Source: Chromatiaceae bacterium
GTDB taxonomy: Bacteria > Pseudomonadota > Gammaproteobacteria > Chromatiales > Chromatiaceae
Assembly (NCBI GenBank): GCA_024235415.1
Contig: JACKML010000002.1
Location: 404,248-468,247, forward strand
Length of the DNA: 64,000 nt
Direction: 5' to 3'
Shown: one piece after another, positions 19,300-26,889 of the stretch
Numbering within the stretch: the stretch's first letter is position 1
Layout of the letters: each line of letters begins with the position of its first letter
Position numbers and translations under genes: made by a program
Notes under the pieces: model-generated
Databases searched by the model: none
What the model was told of the DNA's origin: nothing
The model's input: only the letters and a program-made list of their open reading frames with translations

Positions 19300-20343
19300 T
19301 CAGTTCATCAGATCGACCTTGATCCCACGCTCCGCCAGCATCTCTGTGCGGTGTTGCAGAAAACGCTGGAACGACGGCTGCCACCGATAGGCGCCGGACA
19401 CCACGTAGTCGATCGCACCATGTACGTGAAAGGCCCGCAGGTAGGCTTCGGTGCGAAACACCTCGTGACCCTGGCGATCGAAGAACACCAGGCTCGGCGC
19501 ATACTGGATGCCCAGTTCCCGGGCCCAGTCACGCGCGCTGAGTTGGCGTCCGTCCGGGGTCTGCAGCGTGTCCGTTGACCGCAGATCGACCTGTGCCACG
19601 TCGACGTTGGTCAACGCGTACGCCAGCTCGCTGCGCGACAGGGTATCGCGATGCAATTCGTCGCACGCGATGCAACTGCCTTGCTCGAACAGCACCAGCA
19701 GAGGCCTGCCGTCGTCGCCACGGTCGGCCAGTTGCAGCGGGCTCGCGAGCATACCGGGCAGACTGTTCAGTTTCGCACTCGCGGCTTTTGGTGATGCCGC
19801 GGCGAGGAAGTCCGGGAAACTGCCCTGTCGTTCATGCTGGCCGGCGACGAAGTCGAGCGCCACGGTGAATTTGTGCGGGGCGAAATAACCGTTGATGCGC
19901 AACACCACACCACCGCTTTCGTCGAGAAACAGCAGCGTCGGCGTATATTGCACCCGAAGTGCCGCGGCAAAGGCCTTTTCGGTGCTCCGCGCACCTTGCA
20001 GATCGGTCACCTCGCGGTCACCCCACATATTGATCGCAATGACGTCGAATCCCTGTTGCGTCTTTTCCGCTATCTCCCGGTTGCCGAAGTTGTCATTGAG
20101 CAACTTCGCGCAGTAGGGGCAACCGTCCTGGTAGAAATAGAGCAGCACCCTCCTGCCTGCCGCTGCCGCTTCCGCGATGTCTTCGCGGATGTCGAGGAAA
20201 GACTCTTTGAACCACGCCGGCTTTTCCTGGTAGCCGGGGTTCACCATGCCTGCACCGAGGGTGCCGCCGTGCACTGGCGCCCCCGCCGCATGCACCGACA
20301 TGCCACCGACCAGAAGGACCAGCAAAAGCATCACAACATTCAT
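19300..20343 (-). CDS. Exported protein with two thioredoxin-like domains (SoxW-like)
   Basis: A 347-residue protein beginning with a signal peptide or membrane anchor (MNVVMLLLVLLVGGMSVHAAG). It holds two thioredoxin folds. Domain 1 (about 45-170) has redox motif CPYC (75-78) in YFYQDGCPYC and the cis-proline loop YTPTLLF. Domain 2 (about 200-345) has CIAC (224-227) in LFEQGSCIAC and YAPSLVF. Single-domain relatives of this periplasmic type include SoxW/SoxS, which keep SoxYZ or SoxXA cysteines reduced. The frame is open upstream to 20544 without family character. A sulfur-oxidation role is suggested by soxXA 11 kb away and is inferred. Confidence 0.85.
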   Translation of the reverse strand: MNVVMLLLVLLVGGMSVHAAGAPVHGGTLGAGMVNPGYQEKPAWFKESFLDIREDIAEAAAAGRRVLLYFYQDGCPYCAKLLNDNFGNREIAEKTQQGFDVIAINMWGDREVTDLQGARSTEKAFAAALRVQYTPTLLFLDESGGVVLRINGYFAPHKFTVALDFVAGQHERQGSFPDFLAAASPKAASAKLNSLPGMLASPLQLADRGDDGRPLLVLFEQGSCIACDELHRDTLSRSELAYALTNVDVAQVDLRSTDTLQTPDGRQLSARDWARELGIQYAPSLVFFDRQGHEVFRTEAYLRAFHVHGAIDYVVSGAYRWQPSFQRFLQHRTEMLAERGIKVDLMN

Positions 20344-20641
20344 AAACACTCCGACTAATGGCGATCGGCAACAGACCCGACCTGCGACAGGATATTTCTG
20401 CCTACCTGGCATACCCGGCGTCCTGGCCTTGTCTACCATGTCGGAAAGCCGCCACCGAACAGGGTTCCCGAAAAACGCCATTGTTCCGTCATTTAGGAAT
20501 TTCGGGTAAGGCTCAAAAACCGACACTATTCCGTCGCTGTGCATTTGAGTAAAAACAAGCTATTGTTTTAGCTGATAAAATCATAACTGGCACGGGTTTC
20601 GCTATACGATTGCTGTTTATACAGCTATCGAGAATGCAGAC
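20344..20641. promoter_or_regulatory. Divergent intergenic region between thioredoxin gene and GGEEF gene
   Basis: This 298-base stretch separates two divergent genes and should contain both promoters. It holds an inverted pair (TTCCCGAAA near 20464 and TTTCGGGTAA near 20502) that could form a stem on either strand. The last 100 bases are AT-rich, which suits a promoter for the cyclase gene, but no clean -35/-10 pair stands out. No convincing coding sequence is present. Confidence 0.3.
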
Positions 20642-21553
20642 ATGGAAACGCTCGGCCATATCCATACAGGCAACCTTGCATTGGTCAATCCACTTCAGAC
20701 GCACGGCACCGTTGTCCCAACCGCCCCGGAGAACCTGGGGCCGCGGGTTCTGGAGCTTTCGAGCATCCTGCAAACTACGTTGGATGTCGAGACGCAGATC
20801 AATCTGTTCGGCAAAGAGATCCAGCGTTACCTGGCGATCGACGGTCTGCAGTACACACTGCCCGACGACGAGAGCATCGTGCTGTATGGCCACGAGGCAT
20901 CACATCGCGCCACCTACGATCTCAAGCTGGAGGACAAGACCCTTGGCAGCATCAGGGTCTGTCGCGAGCTGCCGTTCATCGACAAGGAAATACGTTCACT
21001 GGAGAATCTGCTGTGCGCATTGGTCTACCCCCTGCGCAATGCGCTGAGTTACAAGCAGGCAGTGGAGCTGGCATCACGTGACCCGTTGACCGGCATCTAT
21101 AACCGCATGGCCCTAAAGGCTTCACTGACCCGCGAAGTGGACCTCGCGCAGCGTCAGGATCTGCCGCTCAGCGTGCTGGTGATAGACATCGACCACTTCA
21201 AGTTGTTCAACGACCAGCACGGGCATACGTTTGGGGACGATGTGCTCGTGGCGGTGTCACAGACCATCGCCAACACCGTCCGACGCAGTGACCTGCTGTT
21301 TCGCTTTGGCGGTGAGGAATTCGTTGTCCTCGCCAGTCACACGGCAGAAGAAGGTGCAATGCTGCTGGCGGAACGCATTCGCCAGAACATCGCAGCGCTG
21401 AGCACGGTGCGCGGGCGGGATGCCGCCATCACTGTCAGCGTGGGGATCGCACGTCTGCAGGACAAGGAACACGCCGACAGATTCTTCGAGCGCGCGGACA
21501 AAGCGCTGTATGCGGCCAAAAACAACGGTCGCAACCGCAGCATCCTCGGCTAG
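20642..21553 (+). CDS. Diguanylate cyclase (GGEEF)
   Basis: Soluble 303-residue protein. The first 135 residues form a small GAF-like domain without transmembrane segments. The C-terminal GGDEF domain (about 145-300) has intact GGEEF (223-227), the Asp in VIDIDHFK, and an inhibitory I-site RRSD (214-217) exactly five residues before GGEEF. It is therefore predicted to synthesise cyclic di-GMP with product inhibition. It is the second c-di-GMP gene within 4 kb and flanks the thioredoxin gene. Its stop codon lies one base from the stop of the convergent glycosylase gene. Confidence 0.92.
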   Translation: METLGHIHTGNLALVNPLQTHGTVVPTAPENLGPRVLELSSILQTTLDVETQINLFGKEIQRYLAIDGLQYTLPDDESIVLYGHEASHRATYDLKLEDKTLGSIRVCRELPFIDKEIRSLENLLCALVYPLRNALSYKQAVELASRDPLTGIYNRMALKASLTREVDLAQRQDLPLSVLVIDIDHFKLFNDQHGHTFGDDVLVAVSQTIANTVRRSDLLFRFGGEEFVVLASHTAEEGAMLLAERIRQNIAALSTVRGRDAAITVSVGIARLQDKEHADRFFERADKALYAAKNNGRNRSILG

Positions 21554-21554
21554 G

Positions 21555-22226
21555 CTAGCCGCAGCGCCTGCCGGTGGGACAAGCCGCCGCCAGCGCACAA
21601 CGCCGGCACTGTGGCACCTTGCGGCAGACCTCTTTGGCGTGCGTCACGATCAGCGCGTGATACTGCTTGAACATCTCGACATCAGGCGGCAGCTCGCGTT
21701 CGAAACCGAGCCGCAGCTCATCGTATGCCTCTGACCCCTGCGCCAGTTCGAAACGCCGCAACAGACGTCGCGTGTAGGTATCGATCACGAAAACCGGTCG
21801 ATCGAGTGCGTACAGCAGAATGTCATCGGCGGTCTCGGGGCCCACCCCATTTACGCCAAGCAAACCGGATCGCTGCAGCGCCGCGTCATGCTTGGCAAAT
21901 ACGTCCAGTCCACCCTGCCGATCGAGAAACACGCACAGATTGCGCAATCGCTGTGTCTTGACGTTGTAGTAGCCCGAGGGGCGGATCGCCTCGGCCACGC
22001 TTGTCGGGTCGGCCGCCAGAACCGCAGGCAACGAAAGCAGGTCCGCCGCCTTCAGCCGGTCGATGGCCTTTTCGACGTTGGTCCAGGCCGCGTTCTGTGT
22101 GAGCACGGCACCCACCACGATCTCGAATGCGGAATCGGCCGGCCACCACGGCTGCACGCCGTACAGTTGCTGCAGTGAGGAAAAGAGAGACGGCAGTGTG
22201 CCGACCGGGGGTTGAAACCGGGTCAC
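21555..22226 (-). CDS. Endonuclease III-related DNA glycosylase (HhH-GPD, Fe-S)
   Basis: About 223 residues when started at GTG 22226, which lies 17 bases after the rluB stop; a longer frame to ATG 22337 would overlap rluB by 95 bases. A helix-hairpin-helix is at 122-141 (GLLGVNGVGPETADDILLYA) and the catalytic aspartate is in VIDTYT (Asp149). Four C-terminal cysteines (201, 207, 210, 216; spacing 5-2-5) should bind a 4Fe-4S cluster. The lysine that endonuclease III uses at GVGRKTA is replaced by Glu here, so it probably acts without the same lyase chemistry, like 3-methyladenine glycosylases of the MagIII group. Substrate is inferred. Confidence 0.82.
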   Translation of the reverse strand: MTRFQPPVGTLPSLFSSLQQLYGVQPWWPADSAFEIVVGAVLTQNAAWTNVEKAIDRLKAADLLSLPAVLAADPTSVAEAIRPSGYYNVKTQRLRNLCVFLDRQGGLDVFAKHDAALQRSGLLGVNGVGPETADDILLYALDRPVFVIDTYTRRLLRRFELAQGSEAYDELRLGFERELPPDVEMFKQYHALIVTHAKEVCRKVPQCRRCALAAACPTGRRCG

Positions 22227-22242
22227 GCGCAGGCCCGCCGCC

Positions 22243-23088
22243 TCAACGTCTGCCGCGCGGCTTCCATGGCGAGGCGGCAGGACCCGATTTTTTCGCTGCC
22301 GATTTCTTGCGCAGGCTCCCCCAGGGGCGCCTGTCATTGATATCGACGACCTTCAGCAGCGCGCGCTGTTCGTCACCATCGAGCTCACGCCACTGTCCTG
22401 CCTTGACACTGCTGTCGAGGATGATCGGTCCATAGCGCACGCGCTTGAGTCGCGACACCGTGACCCCGACCGCCTCCCAGAGGCGACGCACCTCGCGTTT
22501 GCGACCCTCCATGATCACCAGGTGAAACCAGCGGTTGCTGCCCTCTCCCCCGGCATCGACCACATCTTCAAAGCGCGCCGGCCCGTCTTCGAGCTGTACC
22601 CCGCTCACCAGTTGCCGGACCATCTCGGGCGTGACCTCGCCATTGACGCGTACTGCGTATTCGCGATCGATCTGGGTACGTGGATGCATCAGGCGATTGG
22701 CCAGGTCTCCATCGTTGGTGAGCAGCAGCAGGCCCGCGCTGTTCACATCCAGGCGGCCAACAGCGATCCAGCGCCCGGTGGGCAGACGCGGCAGGTGTTC
22801 GAACACCGTCTTACGCCCTTCCGGGTCGTTGCGGGTGACCAGTTCACCCTCGGGCTTGTTATAGATGATCACGAAACGCTGATCGCTGGCCAGGCGCTTG
22901 CCGCCAACCGGTCGGCCGCCGATCTCGATGCGGTCGTCGGGCGTAGCGCGGTCGCCAAGCTTGGCCACCGCACCATTGACCTTGACCCGGCCCTCACTGA
23001 TCAGGGTCTCCAGATGACGCCTCGAACCCAGTCCGGCGTTGGCCAGGAGCTTCTGCAGTCTTTCGCCTTCCGGCGGCTTGGGTTTCAT
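22243..23088 (-). CDS. rluB: 23S rRNA pseudouridine synthase RluB
   Basis: Makes pseudouridine at position 2605 of 23S rRNA. It has 281 residues: an S4 RNA-binding domain (about 9-55), then the RsuA/RluB catalytic domain with GRLDVNSAGLLLLTNDG containing catalytic Asp114. The C-terminus is basic and rich in Lys/Arg (KKSAAKKSG, ending GRR), as common in this family. Its ATG overlaps the scpB stop (ATGA), coupling it to scpB. The scpA-scpB-rluB order is widely conserved, which favours RluB over other RsuA-family members. Confidence 0.94.
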   Translation of the reverse strand: MKPKPPEGERLQKLLANAGLGSRRHLETLISEGRVKVNGAVAKLGDRATPDDRIEIGGRPVGGKRLASDQRFVIIYNKPEGELVTRNDPEGRKTVFEHLPRLPTGRWIAVGRLDVNSAGLLLLTNDGDLANRLMHPRTQIDREYAVRVNGEVTPEMVRQLVSGVQLEDGPARFEDVVDAGGEGSNRWFHLVIMEGRKREVRRLWEAVGVTVSRLKRVRYGPIILDSSVKAGQWRELDGDEQRALLKVVDINDRRPWGSLRKKSAAKKSGPAASPWKPRGRR

Positions 23089-23870
23089 CGCTGTTCGTCG
23101 CCCATTTCGGCTTCGGCTTCGGCTTCGGCTTCGGCTTCGGCTTCGGCTTCGGCTTCGGCTTCGGCTTCGGCTTCGGCTTCGGCTTCGGCTTCGGCTTCGG
23201 CTTCGGCTTCGGCTTCGGCTTCGGCAATGTTGTCCTGTTCGACCGCCGGCGCAACGGCCGCATCGAGGTCTTGTGAGGTAACCGCCTCCGGGTCCGTGGC
23301 GCGGTCCGGGTCGTTCAGATCGAGCTCACGATTGATCTCGTCAAGATCGCGCAGTTCGGCCAGCGTCGGCAACTCGTCGAGCGACTTCAGGCCAAAATAG
23401 TCCAGGAACTCGCGGGTTGTACCGTACAGGGAAGGCTTTCCGGGGACGTCACGGTGACCGACCACGCGCACCCATTCGCGTTCCATCAGGGTCTTGACGA
23501 TATTGGTACTCACCGCCACACCGCGGATGTCCTCGATCTCACCGCGCGTGATCGGCTGACGGTACGCGATCAGTGCCAACGTCTCCATCAAGGCACGCGA
23601 ATAACGCGCCGGTCGCTCGTCCCACAACCGCGACACCCAGGGCGAGCAGGCTGCACCGACCTGGATTCGCCAGCCGCTGGCGACCTCTGTGATCTCGATT
23701 CCGCGGCCCTGGTAGTCGGCCTCGAGCTGTTCCAGCACTGCACGCAGCTGTTTCTTGTCGGGGCACTCGATTTCGTTGAACAGGTTCTGGATCGCTTCCA
23801 GCGACAACGGCCGGCCGGCCGCGAGCAATGCGGCCTCGACGATATTTTTGAGCTCAGTCGGTTCCGACAT
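23085..23870 (-). CDS. scpB: Segregation and condensation protein B with Ala-Glu repeat tail
   Basis: Subunit of the SMC-ScpAB condensin that dimerises through winged helices and binds ScpA. The first 190 residues are normal ScpB, with LKNIVEAALLAAGRPLSLEAI at the N-terminus and RYSRALMETLALIAYRQPITRGEIE centrally. After a linker, residues about 216-255 are 20 consecutive Ala-Glu pairs encoded by a perfect 120-base hexanucleotide array (23106-23225), followed by only six residues. The tail is highly acidic and probably disordered. Because the repeat unit is six bases, copy-number change keeps the frame and the coupled rluB start intact. Length 261 residues, longer than ScpB without such a tail. 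Confidence 0.95.
   Translation of the reverse strand: MSEPTELKNIVEAALLAAGRPLSLEAIQNLFNEIECPDKKQLRAVLEQLEADYQGRGIEITEVASGWRIQVGAACSPWVSRLWDERPARYSRALMETLALIAYRQPITRGEIEDIRGVAVSTNIVKTLMEREWVRVVGHRDVPGKPSLYGTTREFLDYFGLKSLDELPTLAELRDLDEINRELDLNDPDRATDPEAVTSQDLDAAVAPAVEQDNIAEAEAEAEAEAEAEAEAEAEAEAEAEAEAEAEAEAEAEAEMGDEQR
23106..23225. repeat. Perfect hexanucleotide microsatellite, 20 x TTCGGC
   Basis: Twenty uninterrupted copies of TTCGGC on the plus strand (GCCGAA on the coding strand), with no point differences. It encodes the Ala-Glu tail of ScpB. Perfect identity implies recent expansion by slippage and predicts length variation between strains. The frame is unaffected by whole-unit changes. 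Confidence 0.97.
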
Positions 23871-23872
23871 CG

Positions 23873-24688
23873 TTAACCACCACGTGCCCGGACATGAATC
23901 GGCGCATAGGATTCGGCCTGCACCAACTCGACCAGTTGCTGTTTGATGAGTTCGAGGATCGCCATGAAAGTCACCACGACACCCTGGCGACCCTCGCTGA
24001 TATCGAACAGATCGGTGAACTGGGTGAAGCGATCGGTGGTGACGGATTCCAGCACGCGACTCATACGCTCGCGCAGTGACAAGGGTTCACGCGCGATGTG
24101 GTGACTGCTGAACATGTCCGCACGATGCAGGACATCCTTGAGCGCCAACAACACCTCTTTCAGGTCGACGTCAGGTGGTTTCTGATCGACGTGCTTGAAC
24201 GGCACCTCGGCTACCACGGGAAACACATCACGCCCGACCTGCGGCAGCTCATTGATGTCCTCGGCCGCCTGTTTGAAACGCTCGTACTCCTGCAGGCGCC
24301 TGATCAGCTCCGCCCGCGGGTCATGCTCGTCGTCGTCCTCGCTCTGCGGTCGCGGCAGCAGCATGCGTGACTTGATCTCGGCAAGCATCGCCGCCATCAC
24401 CAGGTATTCGGCCGCAAGTTCCAGGCGCATGTCCTGCATCAGCTCGATGTACTCCATGTACTGACGCGTGATGTCGGCGATCGGGATGTCGAGAATATCG
24501 AGGTTCTGCCGTCGGATCAGGTACAGGAGCAGGTCGAGCGGACCTTCGAAGGCATCGAGGAAAACCTCGAGTGCGTCCGGTGGAATGTAAAGATCCTTGG
24601 GCAACGCATATTGCGGCTGCCCCTGCACCACGGCAAAAGGCATCTCCTGCTGTTGCGGCGCGACGGTTTCGGCATTTGATTCGGTCAA
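23873..24688 (-). CDS. scpA: Segregation and condensation protein A
   Basis: Kleisin subunit of the SMC-ScpAB complex, 271 residues. The conserved N-terminal SMC-binding segment reads DALEVFLDAFEGPLDLLLYL followed by IRRQNLDILDIPIADITRQY, and the C-terminal winged helix ends the protein. The stop is two bases before the scpB start. The start is TTG at 24688; an in-frame ATG at 24640 exists but its AGGAG abuts the codon directly, so the TTG is kept with modest certainty. It lies 18 bases after trpS on the same strand, in a conserved trpS-scpA-scpB-rluB run. Confidence 0.93.
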   Translation of the reverse strand: MTESNAETVAPQQQEMPFAVVQGQPQYALPKDLYIPPDALEVFLDAFEGPLDLLLYLIRRQNLDILDIPIADITRQYMEYIELMQDMRLELAAEYLVMAAMLAEIKSRMLLPRPQSEDDDEHDPRAELIRRLQEYERFKQAAEDINELPQVGRDVFPVVAEVPFKHVDQKPPDVDLKEVLLALKDVLHRADMFSSHHIAREPLSLRERMSRVLESVTTDRFTQFTDLFDISEGRQGVVVTFMAILELIKQQLVELVQAESYAPIHVRARGG

Positions 24689-24706
24689 GGAAGCTGTTCC
24701 GCCAGG

Positions 24707-25921
24707 TCAGTAGTCGAGTGACATCGCATGACGCACCTCTTCCATCGTCTCGCGGGCTACCTCGCGAGCACGCTCGCAGCCCTCGTTGACGATATTGCGC
24801 ACGAGGTCCGGCTGCGCTGCGTATTCGCGGCCACGATCCTGGATCGGCTTGAGCTCAGCAAGCACCGCGTCAATCACTGGTTGCTTGCACTCGATGCAAC
24901 CGATACCGGCCGATCGGCAGCCCTGTTGCACCCAGTCCCTGACCGCGTCGTCCGAGTACACCTGATGGAACTGCCAGACCGGACAGATCTCCGGGTTGCC
25001 CGGGTCGGTGCGACGCACGCGTGCCGGATCCGTGGGCATGGTGCGCATCTGTTTTTCCACGTCCGTCGGAGAGGCGTCCAGCGGGATCGTGTTGCCGTAC
25101 GATTTGGACATCTTCTGCCCATCCAGACCCGGCATCTTTGCCGCCTTGGTCAGCAGTGGCTGCGGCTCGGGAAGAATCACCATTCCGCCGCCCTCGAGAT
25201 AGCCGAACAGGCGGTCGCGGTCGGCAATTCCAATATTCTGTTGCGACTCCAGCAACGCGCGTGCCGCGGCGAGCGCCTCGTCGTCGCCCTGTTCCTGAAA
25301 CGAGCGTCGGTAGCCGTGATACAGCTTGGCGTTCTTCTTGCCCATCTTCTTTATCGCCTGCTCGGCCTTTTCTTCGAAGTCGGGCTCACGACCATAGATG
25401 TGGTTGAAGCGCCGCGCGACTTCGCGCGTCAGTTCGACGTGCACCACCTGGTCCTCACCAACCGGCACCAGCCCGGCGCGATACACCAGTATGTCGGCGG
25501 ACTGAAGCAGCGGGTAGCCAAGGAAGCCGTAGGTCGAAAGGTCCTTTTCCTTCAGTTTTTCCTGCTGATCCTTGTAGGTCGGCACGCGCTCCAGCCAACC
25601 GAGCGGCGTGATCATCGACAACAGCAGGTGCAGCTCGGCATGTTCGGGCACGCGGGACTGCACGAACAGGGTCGCTTCACCTGGGTTGACGCCAGCCGCC
25701 AGCCAGTCGATGACCATGTCCCAGGTACTCTGCGGGATCAGGCTCGGATCATCGTAGTGCGTGGTCAGCGCGTGCCAGTCGGCGACAAAAAAGAAACACT
25801 GGTACTCGTGCTGCAGCTCGACCCAGTTCTTCAGAACGCCATGGTAGTGCCCGAGGTGCAGGCGCCCTGTCGGGCGCATGCCGGACAGTACGCGGGCATG
25901 TTGTGCAGCTACAGCGGCCAA
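24707..25921 (-). CDS. trpS: Tryptophanyl-tRNA synthetase
   Basis: Class I aminoacyl-tRNA synthetase charging tRNA-Trp. It has 404 residues, longer than the roughly 330 of E. coli TrpS because of extra sequence in the middle. The HIGH-type motif is HLGHYHG and the KMSKS motif is intact. The start is a TTG at 25921, clearly favoured: AGGAG lies 6 bases upstream and the protein begins AAVAAQHARVLSGMRPTGRLHLGH. That AGGAG overlaps the stop codon (TAG) of the upstream M50 protease gene, so translation is probably coupled. A downstream ATG would remove the conserved SGMRPTG context. Confidence 0.95.
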   Translation of the reverse strand: MAAVAAQHARVLSGMRPTGRLHLGHYHGVLKNWVELQHEYQCFFFVADWHALTTHYDDPSLIPQSTWDMVIDWLAAGVNPGEATLFVQSRVPEHAELHLLLSMITPLGWLERVPTYKDQQEKLKEKDLSTYGFLGYPLLQSADILVYRAGLVPVGEDQVVHVELTREVARRFNHIYGREPDFEEKAEQAIKKMGKKNAKLYHGYRRSFQEQGDDEALAAARALLESQQNIGIADRDRLFGYLEGGGMVILPEPQPLLTKAAKMPGLDGQKMSKSYGNTIPLDASPTDVEKQMRTMPTDPARVRRTDPGNPEICPVWQFHQVYSDDAVRDWVQQGCRSAGIGCIECKQPVIDAVLAELKPIQDRGREYAAQPDLVRNIVNEGCERAREVARETMEEVRHAMSLDY

Positions 25922-25927
25922 GAGAAT

Positions 25928-25933
25928 CTCCTA
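25928..25933 (-). promoter_or_regulatory. Ribosome-binding site of trpS overlapping the M50 stop
   Basis: TAGGAG on the minus strand combines the TAG stop of the M50 protease gene (25931-25933) with the AGGAG Shine-Dalgarno of trpS, 6 bases before the TTG start. This decides the unusual start and implies coupled translation. Confidence 0.7.
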
Positions 25934-26611
25934 CGGAAACAGGCTCGGAAGTATACCCAACACCAACTCCGAACCGGGCATTAGTTTGATTGCGCCGAAC
26001 ACCACGGGCCCGAGAATCATCCCCACCACGCCACTGATCAAGAGCGCGATCAGAATGATCATTCCATAGGGTTCGATGCGGGCGAACGGCCTTGCCAGCC
26101 GAATCGGCAGGACGCCGGTCAGAATGCGGCCACCATCCAGCGGCGGGACCGGCAACAGGTTTATCGCCATCAGCACCAGGTTGACGAACACCCCGGCAAC
26201 CGACATCAACAGCAATGGGACCGCTACTGCCGCTGCCGTGTGCACCAGCGAATGTGCGAGCAACAGCACCGCCGACCATAAAAGTGCCATCAGCAGATTC
26301 ACTCCCGGCCCGGCGGCGGCGACGATCGCCATGTCCCGCTTTGGCGAATGCAGCCGGGCGATCGACACCGGCACCGGCTTCGCCCATCCAATCAGGAACC
26401 CGGTGAAGCTCAGCATCAGGATCGGCACCAGGATGGTACCGACAAGGTCGATATGCGGCAGCGGATTGAAGGTGATCCGACCCAGGTCGCGGGCGGTCGG
26501 ATCGCCGAGTCGATTGGCTACCCAGCCATGCGCGGCCTCATGCACTGTGACGGCGAATATCAGCGGCAGTGCCCAGATGGCGACGCGTTGCGCCAGGTTC
26601 AGTTCTTCCAT
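25931..26611 (-). CDS. Site-2 protease family zinc metallopeptidase (M50)
   Basis: Integral membrane protease of 226 residues starting at ATG 26611 (MEELNLAQRV). The zinc motif HEAAH is in a predicted first helix and the second metal site is NLLPVPPLDGGRI, matching the NxxPxxxLDG signature. About five hydrophobic segments are seen, and there is no PDZ domain, so it is the short group rather than RseP. This family is found immediately upstream of trpS-scpA in many gammaproteobacteria. Its substrate is unknown. It is separated from the usual yciO neighbour by a 2.6 kb insertion. Confidence 0.9.
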   Translation of the reverse strand: MEELNLAQRVAIWALPLIFAVTVHEAAHGWVANRLGDPTARDLGRITFNPLPHIDLVGTILVPILMLSFTGFLIGWAKPVPVSIARLHSPKRDMAIVAAAGPGVNLLMALLWSAVLLLAHSLVHTAAAVAVPLLLMSVAGVFVNLVLMAINLLPVPPLDGGRILTGVLPIRLARPFARIEPYGMIILIALLISGVVGMILGPVVFGAIKLMPGSELVLGILPSLFP

Positions 26612-26889
26612 GCGCGCGATTATATCGCCGGGCCGATGTCGTCGCGCGGACATTCCCCGGCACGGTGAATCCGCCAACGCGTTTTGTTGCTCAATCAGAG
26701 GCCGGGGCTGCCCACGTCAGGAATCTTTACAGCGCCCCGGATTTAGGAAGGCGTTTACTTGGGAAGCTACTTCAATCTATTGGTTTTTATTGGGTTTTAT
26801 CTTTGTTTGCTTAAGTTGGCTCGATTACTGCTTTATATGGCCAAACGCCTCGAGTAACGATGGCAGAGATTTAAGCGAGTAATCGAGAT
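26612..26889 (+). promoter_or_regulatory. AT-rich intergenic region upstream of the PEP-CTERM-like gene
   Basis: The gap of about 278 bases between the divergent M50 gene and the PEP-CTERM-like gene is clearly AT-richer than its surroundings from about 26740 on. It contains a sigma-54-type promoter (listed separately) and, 75-115 bases further upstream, an inverted pair CCGGGGC (26702-26708) and GCCCCGG (26734-26740) that could serve as an activator site or a stem. No coding sequence is evident. Confidence 0.4.
26816..26832 (+). promoter_or_regulatory. Sigma-54-type promoter of the PEP-CTERM-like gene
   Basis: The sequence TTGGCTCGATTACTGCT matches the -24/-12 consensus YTGGCACG-N4-TTGCW at all but two defined bases. 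It keeps the essential GG and GC dinucleotides with exactly 10 bases between them. The predicted start of transcription near 26843 leaves a leader of about 47 bases to the ATG at 26890. No rpoN or enhancer-binding protein gene is in the window. Confidence 0.6.

Noticed and set aside
23106..23225. Repeat array considered as CRISPR
   Set aside because: Six-base head-to-tail units without spacers; it is a coding microsatellite.
22994..23263. Open frame encoding a long Pro-Lys run, and others encoding Arg-Leu or Ser-Ala runs
   Set aside because: They are the other readings of the hexanucleotide array; only the ScpB frame continues into a conserved protein.
24728..25984. 418-codon open frame opposite trpS
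   Set aside because: Shadow of trpS; no ribosome-binding site or domain.
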